Origin: Okapia johnstoni
Taxonomy: Eukaryota > Chordata > Mammalia > Artiodactyla > Giraffidae
Direction: 5' to 3'
Length of the DNA stretch: 64,000 nt
Assembly: GCA_024291935.2 (NCBI GenBank)
Contig: CM044318.1
Span: forward strand, 87,967,501 to 88,031,500
Program-made: the position numbers and the translations under genes
Part shown: in pieces, positions 34,801 to 49,800 of the stretch
Layout: each line of letters starts with the position of its first letter
Numbering within the stretch: the first letter of the stretch is position 1
Notes under the pieces: generated by a model
Databases searched by the model: none
What the model saw: only the letters and a program-made list of their open reading frames with translations
What the model was told of the DNA's origin: nothing

Positions 34801-37800
34801 CTGGCGCTTTGTGGTGTTTCTGCCTTAAGAAACCTTCCCAACCTCAAGGTCCCACCGATACTTGCTGCCATTTTCTACCGAGAGTTTTAACGGTTTTATT
34901 GTTCACATTTAACCCACCTGAGGTGGATTTTTTATGTAATGTGAGGAAAGTATCCAGGTTCATCTTTCTCTGTGTAGAAAAGGCTCTTTCTAGCTCTTCA
35001 TTGGCTAGCCTTGGCACACTCCAGCGAAGCCACATACGCCCCAGTCCAGACAAAAGTGGGTCTACTTCCCAGACCTCCGCTCTAGTCCAGGGGGGTCTGC
35101 ACCCTGCGTTTATTAACCTCCCCGGCTCCACACGGAGCCCAGCGTCTCACAGGGAAGGGGCTCACTCCCTGTTCCTTTCAGAAGCGCCCTGGCTGTTCTG
35201 AAGTCTTTATTCTTCCACAGCAAGTTTGGGCTTGGTATCGAGTTCCATGAACAGCTCTGTCGGCGTTTTGACTAGAATGGCTCGGAACCTGTGCCTCAGT
35301 TTGGGGAGAACTCACACCCTTATAGTGTGTGGTCTCCTCCATAAACCCATTATTCCTCTTCAGTTATTTAGCTCTTCTTTGCTGTCTCAGTAACAGTTTA
35401 AAACCTCTCCTGTGTTTTACCTGACTGTCCTTTACTGGATCATTCTCAGGCGAGGTGTCTCTGTGTAAGCGGACGGTCATCTTTGTGATCACATTTTCCT
35501 GCTTTTTGTGTCATGTCTACAGAAATGCAGTTCACGTTAACATCTCAGTCTAGTATCAGCCCTTGTGGTATATTATTTAATTATTTCTGATAACTTTCTA
35601 TTTAACTGATCAAAGCGTTAGTTGCTCGGTCATGTCTGACTCTCTGTGACCCCATGGACTTAGCCCACCAGGCTCCTCTGTCCATGGAACTCTCCAGGGA
35701 AGAATACTGGAGTGGGCAGCCATTCCCTTCTCCAGGGGATCTTCCAGACCCAGGGATCGAACCTGTGTCTTCTGCATTGCTGGCAGATTCTTTACAGTCT
35801 GAGCCACCAGGGAAGCTTCCCAGGTGGCTCAGTGGTAAAAAATCTGGCTGCAGCTGATCAAGGCACCAGCAGAAGGTGGCAGGCAGTGTTGCTGTCCAAA
35901 GCTTTGGTGCCACGTCCCCCGCCCCACGTGTCCCGGGTGGGCTGGAGCAGGGGTGTGAGCAGGTCAGTGATTCTCTGCCATCCTGAGAGCGCCTCCCACC
36001 TTCCCACGCAGGATGGCTTTTGCCTGAGGCCCCTGCTGTGCAGAGGCATCGTGTTCTGTTGTGAAATGCTTCTGTAGCTTTTGAAATGATGATTAGGATG
36101 TCAGTGTCTCCCAGTTTATTTTCTAGCGTCAAATCGACCTTGCCTGCTTAGAAACACCTAAACCTGCAGTGCCCTGTGCTTTCTTTACGCCGCTGCATTT
36201 GATCAACTGATGCCTGCTTTGCATCTCTGCGTATTTTCACGAGTGGCTGGTGGTTTTCCATTCTGTTGATGTTTCTGACGGTGTTGCCATCAGGAGTATC
36301 TTTGTCGTGTGCAAATGCCCCCGCTTCCTTTGCCGTGTTACAGCTTACATAACAATGGAATGGTCTGGTCCTTGAAAGTCTAATCAGACTTACTTAGGAA
36401 GCCGGCTATTTCCTTGGAGCAAAGAGTTTTAATTGCTACTCTATTTTGAATAATTATAGGACTTACCTGTTTTGAATTTCTTAATGACTCAGCTTTTGAT
36501 AAACCACATATTTCTAAAATTTTACCCATTTTCACCTGTGTTTTTAAAGTTGCAGGGGAGATCCTTTGTTAATCAGTGCCTTATTGTAGGTGCCTTCTTC
36601 CAATCCTTGGGTGATTTATTTGTGCCTTCTCTTGCCAGTCTTGCAGGAGGGAGTACATCCCTTCTATATTTTGTTAGTTTTGTCAACAGAAATAATAACA
36701 ATCCATAATAGAAATGCAAAGACTGCTATTTGAGCCAAACAGAGGACTGCAGTCTGAAAGACAGAGTCAAGAAGCACTTGAATCATGTCCCCAGAATACA
36801 AAATGTGAAAGCTTTTAAAAGCAAAACCCACAAAATTACTTAAGTTGTCTGTCAAGAATTAGGGTTGGAGCTGCAAGAAGGAAGGGTGCTAGTTAAGCAG
36901 GATTTGTTGGGGTCTGAAATGGCTGCATAGTCACAGGGGAGGCTTGAGACCTAAGGTTGCAGGTGGCAGCTGCTGGCAGATACTGTTTTGAGAATGGCTG
37001 GTGGTGTCCCTGAGTCTGATAGCAGCATCCCGGAATCCAAGTTCTCAGGGATGCAGGAACATGTCTGAACCGTCAGCCACCTGGATCCACCCCAGATGCC
37101 TGAACCACAGTGACTCCATTCTGATTTTTAAAGGCATCCTCTTCTCTAATGGTTAAAGCAGTCGTATGATGTGTGTTTAACAGACCATAAATCAAGCTGC
37201 TCTAGATGAATGGATAGAGAAGATGTAGGGATGTCCCTGTGGCCCAGTGATTAGGACTCAGCACTCTCGCTGCTGTGACCCGGGTTCACCCCTGGATTGG
37301 GAACTGAAACCCTGAAAGCCTCACGGTGTGGCCAAAAAAGAGAAGAAAGCGATGTGGTGTGTATACATACAACAGAATACTACTCAGTCATGAGAAAGAA
37401 TGAAATGATGTCCTTTGCAGGAGCATGAATGGACCCAGAGATGATCATACTAAGTGAAGTAAGTCAGACAGAGGAAGACAAAGACCATATGGTAGCACCT
37501 ACCTGTGGAATATAAAATATGACACAAACGAACTTATCTACAAAACAGAGTCACAGAAGAGATCAGACTTGTGGTTACCAAAAGGGAGGGAAAGATTGGG
37601 AGTTTGGGGTCTAACCCAAACTGTTACAATGCAGACTGTTACATATAAGATGATGAACAACAAGGTCCTACTGCACAGCACAGGGAACCACATTCAGTAT
37701 CCTGTGGTAAAGCATAATGAAAAGAATTTTAAGTATATATATATATCATGTGTTTGGGTAGACTCCGGCAGTTGGTGATGGACAGGGAGGCCTGGCGTGC

Positions 37801-40800
37801 TGCGGTTCATGGGGTCACAAAGAGTTGGACATGACTGAGCGACTGAACTGAACTGAATATATATAAATGAGTCACTTTGCTGTACAGCAGAAGTTAACAC
37901 ATTATAAATCAACTGTACTACAATAAAATAAATTGTTTAAAAACATAGGCTTCTCTGGTCAGCACAAAGTTCAAGCGAAACCATGTGTGAGCCAGAGCGA
38001 CTTCCCCTACATGGAAGTTTCTTCCGTCAGCTTTTCAAAGAGCCCACCTTGTATCCTGTGATGTTTCCCGTCCTGTCTGCTCCTCCATCAGTTCTGCTCT
38101 TGTTTCAGTCTTGCTTCTTGTGCCTGTTTCAAGTTAACGAGCCTTTGTAACCTGAGTTGGACACTCAGCTCATTAGTCTGAGCTTTTCTTCTTTCCTAAC
38201 ATTAGGGTCAACGCCTAAAGCTAAGACTTTCCGTCCAAACATGAATTTTGCCTCATAGCATTTTCAGTATCATTCACTTCTAAGTGTTATGACCAGGGAT
38301 CAAACCCACGTGCCTTACATTGCAAGGCAGATTCTTTAACCACTGGACCATCAGGGAAGCTCCTGATTGTCTTATTTCTTTTTTAGATATTTCATTGTTA
38401 ACGTATAAAAGTGTAACTGATTTATATATACTGATTTTGTATCCTGAAATTTTACTGCTAATCGCTCTATCAACAACTTTAGTGTTAAAAAGGAATTGTG
38501 TTTTTTTCTTGTATTATCTAACTTTGATGCCAGGGTAATGCTGGCCTCATAAAATGAGTTTGGGAGTGTTCCCTCTCATTTGATTTTTTGGAAGAATTTG
38601 AGAAGGATTGGCATTAATTCTTCTCTAAATAAATGTTTGGTAAAAAGTCACCAGTGAAGTCATCTAGTCCTGGGCTTTTCTTTGTTGTGAGGTTTTTGAT
38701 TTCTGATTCAGTCTCTATATTAGTAACAGTTCAGTTTATTTCTTCAAGATTCCGTCTTAGTACACTATGTTTCTAGGGATGTATCCATTTTTTCTAGGTT
38801 CTCCAGTTTGGTGTAGACATAGTGGTCTCTTACGATCCTTTGTTTCTATAGCATCAGTTGTGATATCTCCTCTCTCATTTCTGATTTTACTTGAGTCCTC
38901 TCTTGTTTCCCTAGTCAGTCTAGCTAAGGGGTCCACAGCCAAGCCAGAGGCTTGTCTGCCCTCACCTGATGAACAGCCGGGCATGACTCCTGCCAGGTCC
39001 CTTGGCATTGTTGCCAGCTCCCACAGATGGTCCACAGATGGACCAAAGTGCTGCTGATGCGACAATCTAGAGACAGCCATCCCGCCCACATCCAGGGGTT
39101 TTATCTTGCATGACGCTGGTTCTCCCAAATTCTGCACCATCAGCGCTGTTACACTAAAATCCCAACCATTCTAGGTATTTTTTTTAATGAGAATGGTGGA
39201 ACTTTATATACAAACTTGACAAATGTGAAAATAATCTACCCAGGGGGTGGAGGAAGATGAAGAGCAATTTGTCCTCCAGGCGTGAAGGTGCACTCTGAAG
39301 CTACCATAATTAAAAGAGCACAGTCTGGACAGAGGGAGACACACAGAGTAAGAGGGGAGGCCAGAGCGCAGGCCCTGGGGAGCGAGGGCGCAGGACGAGG
39401 TTTGGGGCCGACAGAGGGTGGGCTCTTCTTCAGCTGTGTGGGAGGTGGCTCTCCACCAGGAGACAAACCCCCATCCCTGCAGTGCCCAGCAAAAAGACAC
39501 ATCCCAGATGGGTCAGAGCTGGATGCTTCACAGTTAAAAAAGTATTGGAAAAACACAGAAGTAAGCAGTTTTTATTGCCCTGGGCTAGGGAAAGTCCTCC
39601 AAGGAAGCCAATAAAAAAGAATTATCTCACTCATGAGTGAAGCTCCTTAGCAGCTGGCCATGACCAAGAACGGCAGTCCCACTCGTAGGGCCTGAGCCTT
39701 CGTGAACGTGGCGTGATTGCATGAAGACGTCCACCTGAGGATGGTCACTGCAGCGCTGGTCACAGGAGCAGATTTAACAAATGAAAGAGGAGAACTTTTG
39801 ACACAGTTAAAAGATAAGTGTCAGAACATACATGTGACACAGAGACCAAGATCGGCCCCTTCATGTGAAAAGGGAAAGTGTTCCTCAGTGGTGTCTGACT
39901 CTTTGCGACCCAGTGGACCATAGCTCGCCAGGCTCCTCTGTCCATGGGATTCCCCAGGCAAGAATACTGGAGTGGGCTGCCATGCCCTTCACCAGGGGAT
40001 CGTCCTGACCCAGGGATCAAACAGGCATCTTTTGTGTCTCCTATATTGGGAGGCAGATTCTTGACCATCTGAGCCACCAGGAGAGCACACAAAACAGGCA
40101 ACAGCTCAGCAGAGAAACAGCAAAGTCCATGAGTGGGCATAAAGAAGAAAAGTTAGGGCAGGAATAGAGACGTCTTGGGGGTGGGGATGGGGGGGAGCTG
40201 CCCTGGAAAGATATGGGGTGCTGCTGGCCCGGAAGAGCAACACCGCGTGTGACAGGTGCTGTGCGCGGACCTGCGCGACCGCGACCCCCACGGCCCCGCC
40301 CATGGCCACGGCCCCCACGGCCCCGCCCCACGGGCCACCGCCCACAGCCCCGCCCCCAGATCCGCCTCATGTCCACGGCCCCCGCCCATGCCCCACACAC
40401 CCATGACCCCACCCCCCCCTCCCCCCACGGCCCCGCCCATGGCCACGGCCCCCGCTCCCCGTTACGCCCCACGGCCCCCACGGCCCCCACGGCCCCGCCC
40501 CCAGATCCGCCTCATGCCCATGACCCCACGGCCCCCCCGCCCATGGCCACGGCCCCCATGGCCCACCCCACGGGCCACCCCCCACGGCCCTGCCCCCAGA
40601 TCCGCCTCATGCCCACGACCCCACGGCCCCGCCCATGCCCCACACACCCATGACCCCGCCCACCGGCCCCCACGGCCCCCGCCCCCAGGTAGCCCCCCAC
40701 GGCCCCATGCCCCGCCCATGGCCCACACGGTCCCACTCCCGGCCCCAGCGGGTCTTTGGTGCTGCAGGCTCACATCTACTCTCTGGGGGCCACGCTGAAG

Positions 40801-43800
40801 GCAGCCCTCGACTACGTGCCGGAGCCGGAGCCCCAGCCCAGGCTGAGCCAGGAGCTGGAGGCACTGCTGGGCAAGATGCAGGCGGAGGACCCCGGGGACC
40901 GGCCTGACCTCCAGGTAAGCTTGCAGGCCTGCTCCGCTTCACCCCAGGAGATACCCTGAGCCCTGCGTGCCCCCGGCCCGCGCCCGCACACCCAGCAAGC
41001 ACGCGGGGCCCCCACCACCCGGTCATCCGGGCTCCTGACTTTTTCACTCTGCACTTCGGCGATGAAGGGTGCGCCCTGTAACGGTCACGGGCGGGACAGA
41101 ATCTGCGGGTTTCCGTAAGCGCCCCCAGCCCTGGCCCGTGACCCCAGAGCCTAGAGGGCTTAGTGGGCGGGGATGAGGGCCGCCCCGGGGCTGGGGCGCG
41201 AGCTGAGCGCCGGCCCGCCGCAGAGCATCATCGCACTGTGCGAGGAGAAGATGCAGCTCACGTCGTCCTGCCGCCTGTGCCGGAGCCTGTCGGCCGCCGG
41301 GAGGAGGGTGCTCTCCATTGAGTCCTTCGGGGCGTTCCAAGGTAACCACACCTGCCAGCGGGCCAGCACGCGTGCCCACCGCGCACGCAGCTGTGCACAT
41401 GTGGGTGTGCACACGTCCGCACCAGCGTACTCACACACCGTGGAAGCACCCACACTCACATGCACGCGTATCCAAACAGATCACATGTGCCCCCCCAGCA
41501 CACACGGAAACATACATGTATGGGCAAACTCGGACATACCTATTTAAACCACTCAGACAGCAGGCACAGCCCCGCACACATGCAGCGCACGCCCTCAAGC
41601 TCACACACGCACGCACGCACACACACATACACACCCCCAATCAGAGGTGAGAGGCAGGTCATTTGGTAAGTGGCTGCTCAGGACCCCTCACCTCTGTCCT
41701 GCTCTGTGAGCCTTGGGGCTGTGGACCCAGCGCCGTCCTCTGGAGGCCACCTAGTTCCTGCCACACACGCTGTTGCTGAAGCATCTGGGGTTTTCACGGC
41801 TCTGGGGTGTAATCTCGACTGGCACTCGAAACTGGTGCCAGCGTCTGCTCTGAGCCACGCTCGAAGCACAGAGCCCGGAGGGCTCTGGGGGAGGCGGAGA
41901 CTCCGGGGGCGGCAGGGCCCCTCTCCCAGCCAAGCAGCAGCTTTTCCCACCAAGTCTGCGTTTGTGGCGCTGCAGTGGCACCGGGCCCGCCGGTGGTTCT
42001 AATAGCGGGGAGGCTCCGCGGTTGGGGGTGGGGCTGCAGGCCCCCAGGAGTAGGAGAGCGAGCGTCTCTAGAGCGGTTCACACAGACACGTGTGCGCTGA
42101 AGGTTTTGCGTCAAGACAAGGCAGGACTGCGGCCAGGTTTAAGTTATTCCTATGGGGAGGATCGCTTGTGTAATTGTAATAGTAAAACGATGTGCTTTTT
42201 GGATGCGGTGATTAAACAGGCCTTAGGAAACGTTTCCCCCGTGGGAAGCTTATCGGGGGGGGGGGGAGCGGGGGCGCCGGAGCCTTGGAGACGCATTAAT
42301 TAGCCAGGATGGTGCGCAGTGCGTTCACTGGTGGCCGTGGGCAGGGGAGGCAGGGAGAGGCCCACCCAGGCCGCTGCCCTCTGCAGTGACCATGCCCTGG
42401 TCTCCGCCAGATGTCAGCGACATCACCTGGAGGGGGCGACTGACTCCCAGAAGTGCGGGGCCCAAAAGGCAGCCGGGGGACCGTTGTGCTGACCCCGAGG
42501 CCCTCCCTTCTTCCGCGGAGGGCTGGCCCCCGAGCCCCGCCAGAGAAGGCCCGGAGCACCCCGGGACCCCGCCCTCCAAGGCTCTGCTGTCTTCCCCTGT
42601 GAAGAATGGAGAGAGCCCAGGTCAGGAGGGGCTGGCGCCCGAGAGGCTGGCCTGCCTCCTCCTGGATGCCCAGCGGCCCCCGACTGACCTGGACAGAGGC
42701 TTCCTGGACAGGAGCCGCCTGAGAAAGGTGCGGACGCTCCCTCGGCTCCCGCCCGACGGCCCCGAGTCAGGCGCCCTCTGCCTGTCGCTGACTGGCGTGA
42801 AAACCCAGCTGCCCGCATCGGAACTCTTCCCTCCAGACCCCAAGGAGGCCTTTCCGGAGGGGAAACATGGCCTTTCCAGCTTCCAGGCACAGCCTGGATC
42901 CAGACTGTGGCCAGAGCGAGAGCTCGAGCTCCGTCGTGGAGGGGACAAGCGGGTGGGCGGCAGTAGCCCCGCGCAGGAAAGCCCCCCGCCTGGTTCTGAG
43001 GGCCCTCGAGATGCGGGTAGAGACCCAGGGACTCCGGAGCCTGACGAGGAGAGTGCGGACAGAGCCGGGGAGCCGGACAGTGCAGCCGCCGAGCAGGTGG
43101 GTGACTGGGTCCCGCGCGCCGGGAGGGGCCTGCGCGCGCTCACGGGCGCCCTCCACGTGCTGGGCATTTACCCCAAGGAAGGAGCGCAGCCTCAGCTTCG
43201 CTTTGGCTCAATTTCCAAGCTTTAAGCTGGGGACCCAGGCACGCCTTTGCTGGGTTAACTTTTCTCTCAAGGACGCGCGGGGAGCAGCCTTTCCAGGAGG
43301 AGGCCCAAGGGGCGTCTCTGGGCTCTGCTTCGCCAGCCCAGGCGCTCAGGGGGGTCTTTAAGTTAGAAATTAATTAAGAATGTCGATTGAGGTTGCTTAC
43401 CTGTCAAGCTTGGTTGGAAAGGTGATAGTCGCTCAGTCGTGTCCGACTCTGTGCGCCCCTATGGACTGCAGCCCATCAGGCTCCTCTGTCCATGGGATTC
43501 TCCAGGTAAGAATACTGGAGTGGGTTGCCATGCCCTCTTCCAGGGAATCTTCCTGACCCAGGGATCAAACCCGGGTCTCCTGCACTGCAGGTGGATTTTC
43601 TACGATTGGAGCCTGAGCAGCGTGCTGTGTTCTCCTCTGTACTGGGTTCTGAGCAGCTGTCGTGACCAGGAGGCAGGGCCTCCGGGGGGTGGGGTCTCCC
43701 CAAGGAGGTGGGGTCTTCCGGGTGGAGGGCGGGGCCTCCTTGGGGCGAGCGTGGAGGGGTGTGGGGGGTGGCGATCTTCCAGACTTGGCGGGCGTCCCTT

Positions 43801-46800
43801 CAGGCGTGTCCGACTCATTGCGACCCTACGAACGTAGCCCAGCAGGCTGTCCTGGCACTGTCTCTTTATAAGATGGCAAGGACAGAGGACTCCTTTAGAG
43901 CCAGTGTCCGGGAGATTACTGTGTTTTTCCCGTGACCGTGGGTAAGCTGAGGGGCCTGCAGCAGCCATCAGCCGTCTTGTGGGTGGAAGTCTTGGCCCCA
44001 GGAAGTCACTCCCCCAAGGTGGGTCCCCATGAACATCTCGGGACAAAGCTGCCTGGGAGTCTATGCGGCAGTGCTGTTCCCCAGCCTCATTCCACCACCT
44101 CTGCCCACCCAGGGCTTCCCTGATGGCTCACAGTGAAGAGTCTGCCTGCAGTGTGGGAGGCCCGGGTTCGATCCCTGGGTCGGGAGGATCCCCTGGAGAA
44201 GGAAATGGCAACTCACTCCAGTATTCTGGCCTGGAAAGTCCCATGGACGGAGGAGCCTGTCAGGCTACAGTCCATGGGGTCCCAAAGAGTCGGACACGAC
44301 TGAGCGACTTCACTGTTGACTCAGAGGTTCAAGGGGAGGCCTGACTGAGCTACATTTTTATTCATATCCCGACAAGCACCTGAGGGTGACTCACATGAAA
44401 AATGTTTACTTTAAAATGGAAGTCTCTCCTGGAGACCCCAGCATGCACTGACACGTGCTCAAGGCCCACACGCTGTCCACTCCACGCACACTGTCCCCCT
44501 GGCCCGCCCCACCACGTCCGCCCCCACAGCCGCACTCCTGTACCAGAGCACAGGCTCCGGGGTGAACACCTCAGGGCTGAGCCAGGGGCCCCACTCACCT
44601 TCACACGCCCAACAGCCCACATCCCAGATGGGTAAATGGAGGCTTGGGAGCACTGTGCAGAGGGTGCGTGGTGTCTGGGGGCAGAGCTGATGGGGAACCC
44701 AGCCATGGTCTCAGCCACCAGCTTTCCTGCCCCAAAGGCCTCCCGTGACTAGACCTCCACACAGGCCACGGCTCGTCAGGTGTCAGGGACCCAGGTCTCT
44801 GGGGAGCATGTCCCGATGCCAAAGCTGGCTGCTCCAGCCCCACAAGTAGCAGGAGACTTGGGAGCCCTGTGCCCCTGAACCCAGGCCGCTGGCCAGGCAC
44901 AGCCTGGGTGAGGCAGGTGGGGAAGCCACAGGACTAGGGCGGCTGCCCCCTGGGCCTAGAGTGGGGTCCAGGAGCGGGGAAGCCACTGCCTCCGGAACCT
45001 TCCTCAAACACACACACCTGTGGCCAAGAGTGGCGGCTTGGCCTCGCTCCTCCTGTGGCCCCAAAGCAGAGAACTCCCTCCCAGCCGAATTCATTCTTCT
45101 GATTCTGGGACTTTTATGGGGTCGAGGTTGCAAGGAAAGGGGGACACGTAACATGAAATCACCGTCTTAACCATTTCAAGTGTGCAGGTCAGTGGCGTTA
45201 GGTACATCCACACTGCTGTGCGAACATCACCAGCATCACCTCTAGAACTTTCTCATCTTCCCAAACCAAACCTCTGGCCCCAGTGAGCATGGACCCCCTC
45301 CTCCCCTCCCCCGGCCCTGATACCCTCCCATCTCTTCCTGCCTGGCTGTTGCTCCTCTCAGGCTGTGCTGTGTGAGGAATCAACGGCCCCTTGTGGCTGG
45401 CTTGTCACTGACCAGTGTCCCCAGGCTTCATCTGCGTTGTCGCTGGGTCACAATCCCTTCCTCGTTAGGGCTCGACGGTGTCCCTCGTGTGGATGGACCA
45501 ATCGTGCTTGTCCATCCTTCGCCCAAAGGCACTTGGGCTCTTCCACTTCTCTGCTCTTGTGCATCACACTGTTTTGAACATGGGTGTGTAACTACATCTT
45601 CAAGACCCCGCTTTTAAGTGAGATTGCCGGAGCAGATGGTAATTCCGCGTCTGCTTCTCCGAGCAGCCTCCATGCGGTTTTCCACACTGTTGCACGTTTT
45701 ACGTTTCCATCAGCCATGCACAGGGATCTGGACTCTCCACTCGCACCCCCAGTACCTGTTGTACAGATGCGGGGACCCCCCCCAGACTGTTGTGCGGCGG
45801 GAGGTGGGGGGGTGCTCTGTGGGGAAGGGGCACACGTGCCGTTTTGGAGGTGGTCCTTGCCCTGTGACCCCCTCCCAGGCGCCTGCATCCTGAATGCGAC
45901 TCCCCCACCCCCAGGGCGTCTCCCTGCAGGACCTCCTGACCAAGCTGGGCCGGCCCTTCAAGGAGTACGAGCTCTGGGCTCTGTCCCACGCGTGCCTCAG
46001 CACCCTGCGGACGCTCGGCCAGCACCCAGGTGACCCCCACCCCCGCACGTCTGGCCCGGGACCCGGCAGCCGCGTGGCCTCCCTCACCCGTGTGCTTTGT
46101 GGACAGCTTGGGGCCGGGCGGCCGTGTCCACCCTGTGAGCTGGGGGCAGTGTGGGGTGTCGGCTCTGGCCTCGGGACCGAGGGGGCCACAACTTAAAATG
46201 TGGGCCTTAGAGCAGGGACCCTGCGGAGGAGCCGGAGCCATATGCATGGGCTCAGCCCATGCCCTCTCAGCAGGGGTGACACTGTCCCCACTGGCTGGTG
46301 GGGGTGGTCTCGGATGCTGTGATGCTGTGTGGCCCCCGAAGCTCAGCCCTGCCAGGCAGAGTGACGGTCTCCGGCCCCACTGTGGTTCTGGCACGTGATG
46401 CACGGGGCAGGCGCTGCTGTTCGGCTTCCCCGGGCCCTGTGAGCCTCGGGCTGCGGGTACGCTGGACCGGCCTCCTCCGAGGCCCGTCCCCCGGCAGCAC
46501 TCAGCGAGCGGGTCGCGTTCCTCTGTTCCCCCCGCTTCCCGCAGCGCCTGTGCCCCCGACAGCCGCCCTGGGCCCCTGGCTGCATCCAGAGGGGAGGGCT
46601 GCCCTATCCTGACCGCGGCTCTGCCGGCCCTTAGAGGGCCCTGACCCTCGCCTTCCCTCGCAGCCTACCTGTGTCTGGATTCCGTGCTGGTGGCCGAGGA
46701 CGGAGCCGTGCTTTTCGGGCCACCTCCTGCCAACGGTGCGTGAGTGGGCTCACCTGGGGGCCTGCGCCAGCCCCGACAGCCGGGCTGAAGGAGGCTCAGT

Positions 46801-49800
46801 GGGGTTTGGGGTCTTCTCTCTCAGGCGCTTACAACGCGTTCTTCCTGGCTCCCGAAGTTGCAGAGCAGAAGCTGACGACTGAAAAGGTACCAGGGCTCTT
46901 CCACTCCTCCCTACCCCTCCCCGTGGTGCCCACACCCCCTCCCCCTGACCTCACGCACCCGCTCCCCTGAACTCACGCACCCTGCCCCTGACCTCACGCA
47001 CCCCTCCCCCTGACCTCACGCACCCCTCCTCCTGACCTCACGCACCCCCGCCCCTGACCTCACGCACCCCTCCCCCTGACCTCACGCACCCCACCTCTGA
47101 CCTCACGCACCCCCTGACCTCACGCACCCCTCCCCCTGACCTCACGCACCCCTCCCCCTGACCTCACGCACCCCTCCCCCATGACCTCCCGCACCCCCTC
47201 CCCTGACCTCACGCACCCCTTCCCCCTAACCTCACGCACCCCCTCCCCTGTCCTCCCGCACCCCACCCCGTGACCTCCCGCACCCCCTCCCCATGGTAAC
47301 CACTCCTCGTCCAGAGAGCCTGGTGGGGAAAGGGCCGAGGATGGACCCAGCCTGAGGACCAAGGGGAGCTGAGGCGGCCCCCCTAACGCAGCCCCTGGGT
47401 CCAGAGGCGCTGTGGGGCCCGGGAAGCGTCCGCCTGGTCGGTGCCTCCCGGAAGGTGACAGGGGTCACCCGGCTTGCACTTCTCCGTGGACGGCTCCAGG
47501 CCGTGTGTGTGGACCCCAAGACCCCACGGGTTTGCAAGGCACTTGTCACACGCAGCCATTATTAAAAATTAACTTGTACAAACTTATAATCAAGTAAATT
47601 ATGTTCCAAACCAAGGTAGAGCTTCTGCTTCTGGGAGCATGGGGGAGCGGTTAGTTGCTGCTTCCCCAAAGCACGTGGTTCCTAAAGCGGGAGAGGATGG
47701 CAGGCAGGTGGGGAGCAGAGGCTGCCCGGCGGGGGCCTGGGCCGGGAGCGGTGGTCCCGAGAGCCCAGGGCCGCCTGCCTCACACGTGGAGGATGAAGGG
47801 CGTCTGGGAAACCCCCGCGGGCACAGCTCAAGCCCGGGGGAGCCCACACTCTGGAGCTAGAGCCGCAGGACAAGGCGAAGGCAGCCCGCCCCGTCTGGGT
47901 GCCGGCGGAGAAGGCTGCGGAGCCGGCCCGCGACCCCTGCCTTCCGTCGGCGAGCAGGGGCGGTGTCCAAGGAGGCCTCAGGAAGAGCTGGGACTTCGCC
48001 ATTGCCCACCTCCCTCCAACAATCACCAACAAAATGAAATAGTTGTAAGTCTAACAAAGCATGTTCAGGACTTGTATGCTGAAAACTTGAAAAGAAGTGA
48101 AGTCCCAACTCAGCAATCTAAGCTCGCACCTCAAGAACCAAGGAAGAGAAGAGTGAAATAGACCCAAAGCAGAAAGAAGGAAAAAGGGAAGTTGAGCGCA
48201 GACGTCAATGACATGACAACGGAAAAACAGCAGAGGAAACCAACAAGGAAAGGACCGGTTCTTGGAAAACACCAGCAAAACTAACAAACTTACTGCCGGG
48301 GCAAGAAGCGCAGGGAGGCCCCGGCCAGCAGCGTCAGCATCCCCACAGGCCCCGCCGGCGGCAGCAGCACCGCGGCCGGCTCCACACACATAAACGCAGC
48401 GACTCAGACGGAGCGGGCCGACTCTTCAAACGACATCAGCTACCTCAACTCACCCGTGATGAAATAGACCTTGAATTTGCAAGCTTTAAACTCTCAAAAA
48501 TAAATCTCCAGGTCCAGATGGTTTTGCCTGGGTGCTCTACTAAATGTTTAAAGAAGAATTAACGCCAAGTCTACAGTCTTTTCCAGAAAACAGAAGTGGA
48601 CACTTCCCAAACCCTTTTATGAAGTTATTATTACCCTGATGCCAGAACCAAAGATAACGCAATAAATATGCCTATATGTCAATATCCCTCATCAATATAA
48701 AGGCAAAAATCCTTAACAAAACTTATGCAAATAGAATTCACTGATATGTAAAAACAATTATACACCATAACAAACTAGGGGTTAGTCCAGGGATGTATGA
48801 TTCCCTGAAAACCAGTCAGTGTAGTCCAACATATTAACCAGCTAAAGAAGAAAAATCCCATGATCACATTAATTGATGCATAAAAAGCACTTGGCAAAAT
48901 TTAACATCCATTTATTAAAAAAAAAAAAAAAAAAAAACGAAAAATAGGAATAGAAGAAACTGCCTCGAAGAGCGTCTACCAGAAGAACCACACAGTTAGC
49001 ACCATACTTAGCGGCAGGGCTACATCCAGAACAATGCGAGGACGCCCACTGACTCCACCCCATTTGGCGCTGTACTGGAAGTTCCAGTCACTACAATAAT
49101 GCAAGAAAAGCAGGTAAGAAGCAAAAAACCAGGAAGGAAGAAATAATACTGTCTGCAGATGACATGATTGTGTACACAGAAAATTCAAAGGCATTCCAAA
49201 GAATCTACAAAAAGAAAAAAAAAGCCTCCCAGAACTTAGAAGTGAGTTCTGAAAGGTCATAAGATATAAGACAAACATTCAAAAATCAACTGTATTTCTG
49301 TATGCTAGCAATGAACATGTGGACACTAAAATTAAAAACATGATACATTTATAATCACTCAAAAAAGTGAAAGACTTAGATGTAAATCAAACCAAGAATG
49401 TACAGAATTTGTATGCTTAAGCCCACAAAATGCTGGTAAAAAAAATCAAAGAAAAATTTTGGGATGAAGGGCTAGGCAAAGAGTTGTTAGACTTGACACC
49501 AAAAGCACTATCCATGAATTTTTCCATAGAAGGAAAAATGGGCAAATTGAACTTTTCATCAAAATTTAAAACTGGCAAAGTGACGTTTATTCCATGTGTG
49601 GAAGGCTGACTCAACAACTGAAAATCAATGTAATACATCACATAAACTAAAGAAGAAAAATCATGTTTATATCAGTAGATACCAAGCTTTTGACAAAATT
49701 CAACACTCATTCATAATGAAAATTCCCAGCAAACTAGGAATAGAAGGAAATTACCTTAACTTGATAAAGAATATCTACAAAAATAGCCAACAGACAATTA

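Larger units (their letters stand above)
43097..45134 (+). other. KNDC1: KNDC1 intron 6, 5' part
   Basis: Contains the SINEs listed separately at 43416, 43798 and 44112, plus a MIR-like scrap near 44615-44660 (CCCAGATGGGTAAATGGAGG). The remainder is unrecognised. Confidence 0.6.
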
